From NCBI GenBank assembly GCA_916610825.1, contig OU744446.1, positions 32,592,225-32,656,224 on the forward strand: a DNA stretch of 64,000 nucleotides. Direction: 5' to 3'. This document shows positions 25,201 through 35,600 of the stretch, piece after piece (within the stretch, counting starts at the first letter, position 1; every line of letters begins with the position of its first letter). A program made the position numbers and the translations under genes. The stretch comes from Haliclystus octoradiatus. Taxonomy: Eukaryota; Cnidaria; Staurozoa; Stauromedusae; Haliclystidae. The notes under the pieces were generated by a model. It had not been told where the DNA came from. It made no database searches and was given only the letters and a program-made list of their open reading frames with translations.

Positions 25201-26272
25201 TTGCCTTCGTTTTAATGAGCACTTAAAAAAGAGTTCACATTCATTACAAGCTGACACAACTTGATAGCATTTACTGCAATGATTTTCACCAAGTTTTGTT
25301 GATTATGAAAACCAATATGTGGTTTCAAATTTTCTATAGGATAAGCATATTTTTACAGCTTGATCCTTTCAAGGCAATCCTTCCTCTGTCATTTTATAAA
25401 TGTTAGAAATAATTGGCACATTATTTAAGTTCTATAATTGTAAGTTTTGATTTCAAAGTTGAACTAATAAATATGACGGTCTATGATAATGCACTGGAGC
25501 ATTAAATATGTACGGAAACTACATGCAATTAATTTGAATAAATAATCAATTGTATAATTTGTTTGTCTGTCTTTTTATTTAGGCCTGCTAAATCTCCCTC
25601 TCCTTCAGTTGACATTCAAGGTCAGTGTTTTGCAGAAGCAAATATGCTGTATCTGGTTGACTGGGTTGAGCAAGTGCTTGTCTTTGCTCTTTCTAAATTT
25701 ATATTCTTGCAGTTTAATCGTTTATTGTGCTACTTTCCTTTGTAACGCAAAAGGATATTAATTAAGCTGGATAGGTATAGGAATATTATTCAGCCTTGCA
25801 TAATATGAAAAAAGGAGGATTAGCTCAGATGGCAGGGCAACCGAACTTCAGATCGTATCATATCTGATCGGCTGAGGTTCAAATCCCCTGAAGGTCAACT
25901 CAGTGTTGACTTGATCTAAAACATCAAACGAGTACTATCTAAGGATGGAGGATGGAGTGGTCCAGATGGAATTGTATTGTAAGTAGCTGCGGCACATCGT
26001 TGCGCATTGACAATCAAGAAATAGAGGAGTGGTCCCTCTCTAGAAATGGAGGAGTGGTACAGGTGCCTTTGATAGGGCAACACTGTCTACATTACTCCTA
26101 TAATATGAAGGCTGCCGGTCTGTGACACTGTAGTTGTCAATTTATGCAGATCTGTTAGGTGGCTTTTATATACAATTAAAAAAAAAAAATTATCATCTTC
26201 TATTTCTATAACATTTTCATTTTTATCAATTCAGATTCAATTGATGGAGGTAATAAGCGGAAAGGCAACTAG
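1159..26272 (+). CDS. KIF27: KIF27/KIF7-like (Costal-2 family) kinesin, 5' partial, 18 exons
   Basis: Kinesin-4-type motor protein of the KIF27/KIF7/Costal-2 group, which in animals works at the ciliary axoneme and in Hedgehog signalling (family knowledge). Joined exons give 1172 residues plus stop. The motor part has the P-loop end GAGKT (residues 1-5), switch I NEDSSRSH (about 115-122), switch II DLAGSER, and [19 protein letters not shown] long coiled coil follows (about 530-1100), then [20 protein letters not shown], the conserved C-terminal block of KIF27. Exons: 1159-1266, 2428-2557, 6109-6255, 8894-9216, 11090-11170, 12524-12582, 13232-13424, 13960-14191, 15144-15402, 17996-18062, 19168-19319, 19806-20312, 20802-21003, 22116-22723, 23734-24043, 24302-24366, 25583-25620, 26235-26272. 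All intron phases agree. The first exon starts inside the P-loop, so one or more upstream exons (about 90 residues by comparison with human KIF27) lie outside the window. Assignment to KIF27 rather than KIF7 is tentative, since invertebrates usually have one ancestral gene. Confidence 0.93.
2428..2557 (+). CDS. KIF27: KIF27-like exon B: motor, IREDDKGNT block
   Basis: Encodes [17 protein letters not shown] and [11 protein letters not shown], matching the kinesin strand/helix that precedes loop 8. The acceptor reads tagcag, so either of two AGs three bases apart can be used (NAGNAG). The donor is gtgtgc, phase 1. Confidence 0.92.
4140..4559 (-). pseudogene. 139-codon open frame, possible transposon-type domain
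   Basis: Begins with a methionine and includes [37 protein letters not shown] and [15 protein letters not shown]. The order hydrophobic strand, D-x-HA, then V-F is loosely like the FDSHS/SHA module of peptidase-like proteins of large transposons (inference, weak). It follows the kinase-like remnant on the same strand and may belong to the same decayed unit. Function not recognised. Confidence 0.35.
4663..5916 (-). pseudogene. decayed protein-kinase-like sequence
   Basis: Minus-strand reading frames, broken by frameshifts and in-frame stops, carry the kinase motifs in order: LKSADFGES (DFG, about 5245), [14 protein letters not shown] (APE, about 5140) and [16 protein letters not shown] (subdomain IX, about 5060). 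An open 137-codon tail ends at 4663. Upstream, [16 protein letters not shown] (about 5850) may be an N-terminal part. It lies inside a kinesin intron on the other strand. It could be a retrocopy or part of a mobile element; no poly(A) or target duplication was found. Confidence 0.6.
6109..6255 (+). CDS. KIF27: KIF27-like exon C: switch I
   Basis: Encodes [20 protein letters not shown], then the switch I motif NEDSSRSH and CIFTIHL. Acceptor cttttcag and donor gtgagt. Phase 1 at both ends. Confidence 0.93.
6839..6992. mobile_element. GTTCATGAAC-family MITE, half copy
   Basis: Several ttcatga units and a right end tattttcgcaagggg matching the family end. The left end is lost; a separate left-end-like piece (ccagggactgctgaaaaat) lies at about 6312. 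Confidence 0.5.
7189..7549 (+). mobile_element. tRNA-derived SINE, copy 1
   Basis: Starts ggaggattagctcagatggc (A-box-like) with a B box ggttcaaatcc about 60 bases on, as in a tRNA head, then an unrelated body ending cgacaccgtctacatt. The second copy is at 25814-26093. The tRNA head does not fold well enough to be a functional tRNA. Confidence 0.8.
8894..9216 (+). CDS. KIF27: KIF27-like exon D: switch II and end of motor
   Basis: Encodes [11 protein letters not shown] (switch II), [33 protein letters not shown] and [20 protein letters not shown]. The reading frame stays open after 9216 only as intron read-through. Donor gtacgt. Confidence 0.94.
9560..9744. repeat. minisatellite of gttcatgaaatg units
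   Basis: About fifteen head-to-tail, slightly varied 10-12 bp units (ttcatgaaatg, ttcatggaatg). It ends directly at the left end of the transposon at 9748. The unit resembles the core of the GTTCATGAAC MITE family, from which it may have expanded. Confidence 0.85.
9748..10991. mobile_element. 1.24 kb DNA transposon with GGGGAGAGCGGGGTGAA ends
   Basis: Terminal inverted repeats GGGGAGAGCGGGGTGAA..TGGAAC (about 24 bp, one mismatch) at both ends, each flanked by TA, consistent with a TA target duplication. A second related motif (ggggtgaaacggaatgacc) occurs inside. No long reading frame, so non-autonomous. It sits between the last motor exon and the neck exon. Confidence 0.85.
11090..11170 (+). 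CDS. KIF27: KIF27-like exon E: neck
   Basis: Encodes [20 protein letters not shown], which corresponds to NIRNKPTVN of the kinesin-4 neck just after the motor. 27 codons, phase 0. The 1.24 kb transposon sits in the preceding intron. Confidence 0.9.
11814..12463. mobile_element. DNA element, family TAGGGTCYGACAAA, long copy
   Basis: Left end TAGGGTCTGACAAA and right end TTTGTCGGACCCTA are inverted copies. Internal motifs tttccgaaggc and tttctggaagg mirror each other. No coding capacity. It ends only 60 bases before kinesin exon F. Confidence 0.7.
12524..12582 (+). CDS. KIF27: KIF27-like exon F (short linker)
   Basis: A 59-base exon encoding [19 protein letters not shown]. The acceptor (caaaag) is weak and the donor gtaaga is good. 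It is needed because the preceding exon ends in phase 0 and the next begins in phase 2; this exon supplies exactly that change. Confidence 0.75.
12741..12995. mobile_element. probable degenerate copy of the TAGGGTCYGACAAA family
   Basis: Starts agggtgacca and ends ttttgtcgcaccct, with ccagaaggc near the right end as in the long copy. Ends only partly match. Confidence 0.4.
13232..13424 (+). CDS. KIF27: KIF27-like exon G
   Basis: Encodes [20 protein letters not shown] and [13 protein letters not shown], comparable with the LVDLKDTVRLNEKQQHKLQEW region of human KIF27. Poly-T tract plus cag acceptor. Confidence 0.88.
13612..13717. mobile_element. GTTCATGAAC-family MITE, left half
   Basis: Starts CCCCTGCGAAAAAATGTTC and carries gttcatgaac units and ccagttcatgaaccggttc. 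The right CGCAGGGG end is missing. Confidence 0.6.
13960..14191 (+). CDS. KIF27: KIF27-like exon H: first coiled coil
   Basis: Charged, heptad-like sequence ([20 protein letters not shown]) of 77 codons. Donor gtatgt, phase 1. Confidence 0.88.
15144..15402 (+). CDS. KIF27: KIF27-like exon [14 protein letters not shown] block
   Basis: Encodes [19 protein letters not shown], equivalent to human LDRIFAGFRTRSQMLLGHI, followed by an acidic segment [13 protein letters not shown]. Acceptor tttgtgtag, donor gtaagt, phase 1 to phase 2. Confidence 0.92.
15496..15665. mobile_element. GTTCATGAAC-family MITE, degenerate
   Basis: Left end CCCCTGTGAAA, internal ttcatgaac and gttcatgaactcatga, right end ttcatagg. 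More diverged than the copies in the ANKH introns. Confidence 0.5.
15982..16069. mobile_element. small inverted-repeat element, family CAGGTGCTTG..TGGTGGG
   Basis: gcttggttggtgg on the left is mirrored by ccaccaaccaagc on the right. A second copy is at 34692-34773, and a worn one near 11607-11695. Confidence 0.5.
17996..18062 (+). CDS. KIF27: KIF27-like exon J
   Basis: A 67-base exon encoding [20 protein letters not shown]. Acceptor attaacag, donor gtcagc. It bridges phase 2 to phase 0. A related unspliced-looking copy lies at about 16.15 kb (see findings). Confidence 0.82.
18461..18764. mobile_element. nested MITEs: TACAGTCAAACC type split by a GACATCA..CATGAAAA type
   Basis: The outer parts (ctggcctttatatcag and ttcaatagagaattctattt, ggtgaccactatatagac) match an intact copy at 31235-31413, but here about 180 bp (18490-18672) beginning ctgacatcagaaccatgaaa and ending ttttgatgtccgtag is inserted. 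The inserted type recurs at 32047-32270. Confidence 0.6.
18867..19052. mobile_element. short copy of the TAGGGTCYGACAAA family
   Basis: 186 bp with ends CAGGGTCCGACAAA and TTTGTTGGACCCTG, plus inner tttgcggaagg and ttgcagaagg. Lies in the intron before exon K. Confidence 0.7.
19168..19319 (+). CDS. KIF27: KIF27-like exon K, followed by a GC donor
   Basis: Encodes [20 protein letters not shown] and [19 protein letters not shown]. The only phase-compatible donor is CAG|gcaagc, a GC-AG intron. The alternative GT at 19364 gives the wrong phase for the next exon. Confidence 0.85.
19806..20312 (+). CDS. KIF27: KIF27-like exon L: central coiled coil
   Basis: 168 codons of nearly continuous heptads, for example [20 protein letters not shown] and [20 protein letters not shown]. 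Acceptor ctcag, donor gtatgt, phase 2 at both ends. Confidence 0.93.
20802..21003 (+). CDS. KIF27: KIF27-like exon M
   Basis: Encodes [20 protein letters not shown] and [20 protein letters not shown], aligned with LDEQKKWLDEEVEKVLNQRQ and KKREAIVSKKEALLQEKSHL of human KIF27. The donor gttaag overlaps the TTAA end of a foldback element. Confidence 0.93.
21005..21388. mobile_element. TTAA foldback element in the KIF27-like gene
   Basis: The right end CTGGGATATACACTTTAA and the inner arm tgtttttgctttg match the foldback at 50699-51641. The left arm is worn but begins with TTAA inside the splice donor gttaag of exon M and shares ttttctattc and tgtttttgctttgcgcggtc. TTAA targets are typical of piggyBac and Kolobok elements. 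Confidence 0.65.
21541..21872. mobile_element. hairpin MITE, family TATAGTCCC
   Basis: Two arms of about 140 bp are inverted copies: tatagtcccatggaaaa, caatcatacggacat, gatattctgaactaa on the left and their complements on the right. TA at both ends. No coding potential. Confidence 0.8.
22116..22723 (+). CDS. KIF27: KIF27-like exon N
   Basis: The largest exon (202 codons), encoding a long coiled coil: [20 protein letters not shown] and [13 protein letters not shown]. It corresponds to the EEEHVLFQLEEGIEALEAAI region. Acceptor gatag, donor gtatgc. Confidence 0.93.
22767..22946. mobile_element. MITE, family TTAAGGCCAGTTTACA
   Basis: Left ggccagtttacacaagaaca and tttcctgtgacaca, right the complement tgtcacaggaaatgttctcc then tgtaaactgggc. 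Inverted ends of about 32 bp, TTAA on the left and TTTA on the right. It begins about 45 bases after the exon N donor. Confidence 0.75.
23734..24043 (+). CDS. KIF27: KIF27-like exon O: conserved C-terminal block
   Basis: Begins [20 protein letters not shown] and [10 protein letters not shown], the strongest KIF27 signature, then a serine-rich tail. Acceptor tgtag, donor gtataa, phase 2 to phase 0. Confidence 0.93.
24302..24366 (+). CDS. KIF27: KIF27-like exon P
   Basis: Encodes [20 protein letters not shown] in the low-complexity tail. Acceptor tttttacag and donor gtaagt are both strong. Confidence 0.85.
24585..25112. mobile_element. compound inverted-repeat element, family AAGCCCCGGCCAAATGAC
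   Basis: Outer ends agccccggccaaatgacttt and aaagtcatttggccggggct. The same end sequence recurs internally at about 24690 and 25018 (forward) and 24879 (reverse), so one copy appears nested in or tandem with another. TTAA-like flank on the right. Confidence 0.75.
25583..25620 (+). CDS. KIF27: KIF27-like exon Q
   Basis: A 38-base exon encoding [12 protein letters not shown]. Acceptor tttttatttag, donor gtcagt. Phases fit both neighbours. Confidence 0.8.
25814..26093 (+). mobile_element. tRNA-derived SINE, copy 2
   Basis: Same order as the copy at 7189: ggaggattagctcagatggc, B box ggttcaaatcc, body and end gggcaacactgtctacatt. It lies in the last intron of the KIF27-like gene in the same orientation, with an internal deletion of about 80 bases relative to copy 1. 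Confidence 0.8.
26235..26272 (+). CDS. KIF27: KIF27-like last exon
   Basis: Encodes [12 protein letters not shown] and the TAG stop. Acceptor attcag, phase 1. This ends the protein with a short basic tail. Confidence 0.8.
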
Positions 26273-26675
26273 CCAAATCTTCATGTTGAAAACAAGATGT
26301 AGTTGAAAACGTTATCTATGAGCACAACTTATGTAACATGCTCAGATTGAAAACATATTTATCATAATCCTTTTGTAAAAAGGTATGTAAAATAATATAA
26401 TTGTAAAATAGTATAAGATAGAAATGTTATGAACACATTATTTTTTAAACACTCTCCTGTGAGTACACCAGTTGAAAATACCATGAATGTTGAACATAAT
26501 TATAATCATTGCATTCTATGAAAATTAATGCTCATATCTTTTTATAGCTATTTTCAATTTGTTCTTGATGTGTATAGATATTATTATATATAGGTGATCG
26601 ATTACAGTTGTATCGTTTAAAATAGGATTTTTTATCTGCAGCATAGTTGGCATTGTAAAAATTTAGCGTTGGTAA

Positions 26676-26681
26676 AATAAA
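26676..26681 (+). promoter_or_regulatory. possible poly(A) signal of the KIF27-like gene
   Basis: AATAAA about 400 bases after the stop codon, the first canonical hexamer noted there. AT-rich DNA gives such matches by chance. Confidence 0.35.
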
Positions 26682-27767
26682 TTCAATAGAAACGGTATAC
26701 ACATGTTGTTATGTATGATGATTAAACTGATTGTAAAACCCTTTCATTCATATTCGTTACACCTATATTTCACCTTCCTTTGTCAAAGATTGAATATTTA
26801 CTCACTATTATTGTTTTCCGGGCTGTGACAGTTCAACAGCGTTTAAATTGCGTACTGCTAATTCATAAAAATCAAGAAATATTCATGAAAAGCAGACCAT
26901 TTAACGTTCATGAACTGCTTTATAAGGTGATCATGAACTCGCCAAAGTGGTTGGGAAATGTCAAAGAAAATAAATTTGCCAATATCTGAGATACGTTCCC
27001 GGAAATATCCATATTCTCCCATCAAACATTGAAAATGGACTAAAATGAAGTTACCAAATTTATAAAAACCTTCAATGTGGACTTAAAATGGAAAAAGTTC
27101 ATGGTTTTATGGGTGAACTTTTCTTAAATAGTTCATGAAAATTTGGTCAATTTCACATCCACAAGACCTCCAGGAAATTACATATCAAATTATAACCCTT
27201 TATTCAGGAGTGGCACTAAAGGAGGACTAAAACCCCTGTTGTGGGGGATTCCCAGTCCCCTCGTCATGGAAGAACACTTCATTGTGGGCGAAATGTTTGA
27301 CACTTTCAATCATTTTTGAAAATAGTTTCTATAAATAGCCCCCTGTTCGGGGTAGTTAGTCCCCTTATCAGCGAAATACCAGTGCCACATCTGATTTTAA
27401 TGCTGGGTTTTGCTTCATTTCCATGACTAAATTTTGATTTCAATTCAAGGCATCCTGATTCATGCATCGCGCACACCATCTAGCCCTATATATAACTTTT
27501 ACTCCCTTATAAGGGAATGTATGTCCTGGATTTCCATGCCGACATTGTTCCCTTGTTTCGATCCTGCTTGACAAAGTGTTTCTGCTATCATCGCAATCAA
27601 ATTGTCAGATTAATGTGAGGCAAAAGTCAGATAGCTGCAAATTTATTCTCTAATTCAGGAGCATCTTTATTTTTTGGTAAATATGAAAATAGCATCAAAT
27701 GCCTTTATTTAACACATTCATTTTGTTATACAAATATATAAAACATATCTTTACATAATAATAATAA

Positions 27768-27986
27768 TAATACATAAGGATGGTGACTGAGTCAAAGAAA
27801 ACACATTCTTAATTTCTGTTACTATAGTTTCACGCAGTGTGCGATCATCAGACAGTTGATACTCAAGTATACTCAAGATACTCTATCTTGAGTATCAACT
27901 GTCTGATGATCGCACACTGCGTGAAACTATAGTAACAGAAATTAAGAATGTGTTTTCTTTGACTCAGTCACCATCCTTATGTATTA
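27768..27986. repeat. perfect palindrome, 100-bp arms, 19-bp loop
   Basis: 27768-27867 and 27887-27986 are exact inverted copies (checked base by base). The loop 27868-27886 repeats actcaagata. It is flanked by AAT repeats on the left and, 70 bp further on the right, by a large (AAT)n. It could be a young hairpin transposon, or a fold-back artefact of sequencing. Confidence 0.9.
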
Positions 27987-28047
27987 CAGCTCTGCCAATG
28001 TTTAATCGGTATTGAGCACTATCACATCTGACGATAGATAAATCTAT

Positions 28048-28651
<604 letters not shown>

Positions 28652-29546
28652 TAAAAGAGCATTGACTATCTATATTTTAAATGACCATGCTTAGTTTTAT
28701 ACAATTTTATTGCCAATAGGTTTTATATATATATATTCATGTACTTTTGATATTATAAGAATGAGATGTTGCATTGCCATTCAAGTTTGGTCTGCTTTAA
28801 AATGTCACGTATTTAATAAGCTGAAAAAACACAAATAATTCAGTTTGGCATTGCAATAGCATAATAAAGTGTCCCTTTATAAGCGTCATATTACCTAGCA
28901 TGCGCGCACACCTTACTTGAACATCTCACTTCCTAGTTCTTCTAGTTAAAATAATAACTTCTTAATTAATAACGAAGAAGAAAGATTTTCAGGTAAGGTC
29001 TGCACACAGGCTACATATTACCATGTTATCAACTCTGATATTGAAAAGACGAATAAACACAGAATATTTAATAGGCAAGTGGCTTATTTTTCTCTTGTTC
29101 AGTCTGTTACAAATTAGTAAAGGCTACAAACTCAAAGACTTCAGATACAATTAGAAGCTTAGTACTGTTTATCCCATTATAGCCTAATTAATGCTATTAT
29201 GATGCTGCTGACTACCTCAATACATATCACATGCACAATCTCTGCTCAATACAATGCGATTCCCTGGCCTAAAACTGTGCATATTGTGAATAAACGCCAT
29301 TTAATGTGATTATTAATTGGAAAAATATTTATGAACTGCTCATTAAATGTTAATGGTATGTTCATACCTTTGTAATTCTGAAGCAAAGAAGTCATGTTCC
29401 ATTTATGATTGGTTTTCCTTGACTTGAGCATATAGAAAACAGGATCCAGAGAGTATTCCCTGAACTACTCGCAAAATACTCATCAAGTGATGTGTGAAGT
29501 ATATAGTTCTTAACTAAAGGATTTAAATGATATTTTACCTACAATC

Positions 29547-29630
29547 CTATGACAATTCTAGTTGCTCTGGTTCAGAAATATCTTCATCATTTGGTTTAAT
29601 AATACGCTCAGATTCCATGTTAAATGTTTT
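29547..29630 (-). CDS. ANKH: ANKH last exon
   Basis: Encodes the acidic tail KTFNMESERIIKPNDEDISE and EPEQLELS, then TAG. The tail aligns in position and charge, not sequence, with the human C-terminus. Confidence 0.8.
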   Translation of the reverse strand, partial: KTFNMESERIIKPNDEDISEPEQLELS

Positions 29631-32600
29631 CTACAAATGTCAATAAGAACATACTTTTTATTATATTCAGATGATCAATGTAACTTGTGATGTGATGTGA
29701 TGTGATATATATTTGGTCATAAAAAGCATACATATTTATAAAAAGTAAGCTAAATAAATTATGACCAGGGTCAACCCTTAAGCAAAACTGCTTGTTTGTT
29801 TGGGTGACCCCATAATTATAATCCTCAAATAGTTGAGAAATTAGGTATATAGGCATATGAATAATATTATTAGATCTAAGTAAATAGAAATATTATAGTA
29901 CTTAATATGGTTTCACATTTTTCATTTTGAATTAAAAGTAATATATGGTAGCCTAATAAGTGTAATAGTGTATATGGTACTTGGGGTTGAATAAAAGTGA
30001 ACGTCCTAAAAATCCTAACCCTTTGGAGAATCCCTCGTGAAAACATGAAAATGATGATAATGTAAGTTTATTAAAAACAGGCCATTCATCATTTCTAAAC
30101 AGTTCATGAACTCTTCATTTTCACAGGGAGCTTGAAAGAGGAGCAACTTCAGAAGAAAATGACAAATTCTGATTTCTGACAAATTTTTATAGTGCAACAT
30201 CACAACACCTATGAATAACAGCTCAGGAGTTCATGAACTGTTCATGAACAGTTTGTGAAGGTTCATCATGGAAATTGGGGCCATTATAACGTTTATGAGA
30301 TGTTCATGAACTCCTGAACTGTTTTTCGCAGAGGAAGTGCAAAAAACCCGTTGAGTTCATGAGCTATTCACAAACCACATGAACTGTTCTTGAACCATAT
30401 GAACTGTTCTTTAACACTTCATTAACTTCACAAACATTCATATAATGTCTATGAACCGTTCATGAAAATTAAATGGCCTGATTTTCCGTAACTATTCATG
30501 AACTATTTTCACAGGGCCGTAGATTTCCTTCTTTTGATTTAACTAATGACGTAATTAAATTCAGCTGCTAAATAGTTGATCAAATCGCCAGGGCGAGGAT
30601 TGATAATCACATAATTATCTTCCCTATATTTTCTTTCTTAAAATTTTTCATGACTATGTTACATTATTACTCATTTTTTTTCCAGTTTTTATTCTCCAAC
30701 TCAAAAATGATTCAATTTATAAATTAAATATTTGCTTAAATCCCAATTCAAGATGCAGAAGACCTCGAAAAACGCAATTGTTCAAAAGTTTTGATATTCC
30801 AGAGATATTGCATTTTTTTGCGATATACGTAATTAATTTTGATTGGCTACATCGTTTTTCTTTCATGCAAAGGAAACTGATTGTCAGAGGCTATTATCAC
30901 TATGGCAAAAAAACAGACGGGGAAATATTTCCACAGTTTCTTACTAACAAATTTTGCTTTATATAATAAATATTATTAATTTATATATTACCTTAGATGT
31001 ACATTGAAGATATATGATAGCCAAATAAATAGATGAAGCCTCTGCAACATAACCAAGGACCAATGCAGTCACGCCCATAACAGCACCATGGATACTAAAA
31101 TTTTAAGCACAAGATACAATCAAAATCACGTCAAAACTTATGCAAGGCTTATAACAGAATACCAGCTTTTGCAAATATCAGGTATAGCAATCTGAATGAA
31201 TGATGACAATAAATAACTGAAGCAAACAATCAAATAGTGAAACCTGTATATAGCAGCCAGCTACAAGAGGTAGATACATTGACCACTATAGAGAGGTGGC
31301 CTTAATATACAGGTTTGATTCAATAGGAAATACTATTTTAAACATTGCAAGGGTGACCACTATAGACAGGTGGCCGCCGTATAGAGGTAACCGTTATTAC
31401 AGGTTCAACTGTATGGTTTCAATACAATAAGATAATGTTACGAAGTGTTGTCGTATCATTAGGCATATGCATCATCCTAATAGAACAATTGGGCATTTTC
31501 ACATCGGCGATGTTGGTGTTCCATAACAATACATCCTGGGGAAATTTTCAAAATACATCACCAGCGTTATAAATCTTTTCTTTAGATAACTCTAGAGGGA
31601 ACTGTTGGAGACCTACTGAAAAAGCTCTATACAAAGGGAATATATAAATTGATGATTCAAGTTCATTGAGTCCAATAAGATGTAAAGGTTGATGAAAATG
31701 ATGAATTTTTAGAGAACTTGATTATACTGTGGAAAAACGACAAACCATGATTTTGGAAAGATACATATATTATAATCAATATAGAGTATAAAACAGAGAC
31801 GAGGCAAAACGGAAAAGGCTTTGCCTCGTCTCTGTTTTATACTCTATATTATGCTCTGTCCTAAAAAAACATTGAGCACTTTCATATACATGTGTGTATA
31901 AGAGTTTACACTCAATACAATTAATTTTTTTAATTAATTATTATTATATTATAATCAATAGGCCTACATATCACTGTGTTCTTGGTACATTAAAATACAT
32001 TGAACAAGTTAAAAATTCCTGTTTTAAAATTGACCCGTTGATCATTGACTAACACTACTGACATCAAGACCATGAAAAAAGCTTGAAATTTCATGGCGCA
32101 TTCATGGCATTTTCATGGCATATCCACATTTTAATATAGTAAATACGAATGTTTTCATCGTTTTCAAACTTTTTCATGGTTACAAAATTTGTCAATTTCA
32201 CTTTTTCGCATTTCCATGGTGTTTTCACAACTCTCTCATGGCATTTTTAGGGTTATAGTGTTGGTAGTGTAAAAGAGATCATTGATTTGGACCTTGATCA
32301 TTATCAGGCAATAAATAGCTATTAAAAAATATTACAATGTGTTCATAAATTGACCTCTAAAAAAGCATTATATTTACACAAAGACAAATTGCAAATTTTA
32401 AAGAAAATGATTGATTAACTATAAAATAACATTGCAGTATAAATAATAATCAATAAATAATCAATATATTAGTACAGCATATTGTCATACTCACCCATGA
32501 CGAGGTAAAATAAATCCTAACATTGTTACAGTCGCCAATCTTGAGACAGGACTCACATACAACATCTTTGTATTCTTAACTCGAATAAAATGTCCACTTG

Positions 32601-35600
32601 CTATTGCTCTAAAAAATACTGCAAACAAAAAAAATAAGGCAGATCAGTGCTGTTTTTAGCCCTGGCGAAAAATGTTTTGTGTTCATTAACGGTTCATGAA
32701 CAGTTCATGAACTTTACCAGCATCTATGAACAGTTTGTCAAAAACACCCTATATACTTTTTATAAAATTTGACCAATAATGTTCATGAACTGTTTTCATA
32801 GGGTCATTTCGTGTAATTGCTATTTCATTATGTTTATATCGTATATTGGTAAGTAGTTCTTGTGTTAAAATATCTCTAGTAATTATTGTTTGCCATTGTT
32901 TAAAAGTATAAAACCGTTCCAATAAATTAAATAGACAAATAATTTTGATTTTTATATAAATATTCATGTAACTTTCAACTCTCTCTTTTTATCTCGCCTG
33001 AAGATGATTTCAGATTAAAACAAAACTGTTGCGCCAACTACTGTGTGTTTTTTTTACCGGATATACCATCATCAAATGTTTGTCAAGTAGGCATTTACAA
33101 AGATCATTAATAATTACAATTTGTATTGCTCATTAATAGTCCATAAACAATTTAACTGTTTATGAAGTTTTGCGGGGAGTGGCAAAGCATGTTGTTATCA
33201 CAAAGATTAATTAATCCAATCCAGATCACAACTTCGAGGATCATCTTTGTTAGGAGTGATTTTGAAATCAACAAACAATATATCCCTTTGCCTTTTTCAG
33301 ATTGTACTAATTGTCACGAAACGTTTAGCCTCTTGGAAAACTAATACTGGAATACTTCTAATTTTGTTGTAAAGTCCCCCTGTGAAAAACAGTTCAGGAG
33401 TTCACGCACAGTTCATGAATAGTTCATGAATAGTTCATGAAGGCAGAAGGTTAAATGGCCCCAAATTGTCATGACCTCCAGAACTGTTTTCGCAGGGGTC
33501 AGGTCCATAAAGGGGTTCATAGATCATAATAACGATAATTTTCTTCTAAAATAACCTAGGATTGCAGGATTCCTCTAATTGTTTGACCTAGACGGTTAGG
33601 CCACATCTAATTTTTCTTGATTATATAATGAAGATGGTCCGTGGCTAAGTCTATAGAAGGCATACAAATTTGTAAATGATTATATACCTGGTATACAAAG
33701 AGAAGAGAAGATTTTCAAAGGCATACGACTTTCAATATAAAACTCTTTATCCACTTTGTTGATTTCCGCTAAAAGTGTATCAGAGACTCCAGGAATCCAA
33801 AACATAGAAAACATCCACTACAAAAATATTTTCAAATTAAATATTCAATTCATGAATAAGTGAAACTTTCGGTGAAACTCTACTACTGTTTCCATGACCC
33901 AACAAAGGTTGCCTTCTCGAATCCTAGAGTCATTTCAACATTTTGTTACACACGTAGGCCTACAGGATAATGCATTGACAACAGCAATACATTCCACTGA
34001 CATGTTAATCCTGTACACATATTTGTAATGACTAAGTTGAGGTTTGATCCATATACCATTAAAAATATCAATTTATTGTGAATATTCTCTAGCCTTCCAG
34101 AATCTACTTTTGTAAGAACCTGGTTGAAACGTTGTCAATAACCCATGTTCAAGCAATTAAATAGATACTGCAATACCCATGCGAAAAACAGTTCAGCAGT
34201 TCATGAACGTTAAATGGCTCCAATTTTCCTGAACTGTTCCTGAACTGTTCATGAAAATTTGAGGCCAATTAACGTTCATGAACTGTTCATGAACTCCTGA
34301 ACTGTTTTCGCAGGGGTACTACTGAACAATTTTTATTCTTTTAAAGTCTTCCAATGGGGTCTCTTATGTAAAATCGCTTTAAATAAATTGTTGACTGTGA
34401 TGTAAAGTAACTAAAAAATAGGTTGGTCATTATTCAATTTCTCTTGAACTACTTTAGACACAAATATAAAATCATTTTAAATTAAAATAGCCATATTGTA
34501 TATTTAGCATGCTGTATTTCACATTTTAATGTTTTCACGTCTATAATATTTACAATCTGATTTGAGTTATATGGCTCTCCATACTAAACAAAAAATAATT
34601 GTTTCCCTTGTGTATTTTACAAAAAGATAAAACTGTACTTGTTACGGTTTTTTCAATGTTAAACTCATCCCACTGATGAGGGTTGGCACTTCAGGTGCTT
34701 GAGTGGTGGGAGCTACGAGTTTGCGGTTTGCGTTGGACCAGCTAGAGATCCTGTCACCATCCTCAAGCACCTGTCACATTGATAATTAGTTTCTGAGTTT
34801 CTGGTGAGTTGAGGCATCGTTGGAACAAATAATAGCGAATAAAACGTTAGCGTAATGATCGATGCTACGTGCTAGCGAATTCAAACAAGAACGACACTGA
34901 TACCTTACATGAGGTACCTCACCAGTCACCTTTCTTATAAGGTCATCAAATTATTTTGCTCCGTAACTCCTGCGCATACTTCCACACCGCTGACCTTGAA
35001 GCAACATTTTGAGTAAGTACTTTACTACATAAACGTGCGAGATTGGTATAGTTTGAAATAGCCTAAATTACAATGTAGCCCTAGCCCATTTCATTGTTTG
35101 AAATGTCCACTTGGGCAATCAGTAGGCCTACCGACGTCATCTAATATTATTGAGAGCTGTATTATTACCAATAGTAGGTCCTAATATGCAAGATTGGAAT
35201 TATTTTACTTACAACCATAGATAGAACAAGACAAGATGAGTAAAATGGTACTAATTGATTCATGTTTCGTTTTGGTTGATCCCTTTCTGGTTTCTACAAA
35301 CAAAAATACAATAGTCTCAGCCAATGTTTACAAGTGCAATGCCAGGTAAATTATTCTTTATAGTACATAGTAATGAATTATGAAAAGGGTGGCACAAACA
35401 GTCCCAACCTAAAAACGAAGTTCACTGAAGCTACAGCAAAATTCCAAAGTTTTCCAAAGTTATTTACTATCATTTATTTCTTTTTTCTACAATTCAAAGA
35501 AAGATAATTATATCATCTTCATTTTCCGAATTTAAACATTTGGCCATCAGAAATATGAAAACTGAACAGTAATCTCAAAACAATTGGATTTCAACTCATA

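Noticed and set aside
27213-27393. Possible inverted-repeat element with gtggcact ends
   Set aside because: Only about 8-10 bp of the ends match clearly, and no second copy was found.
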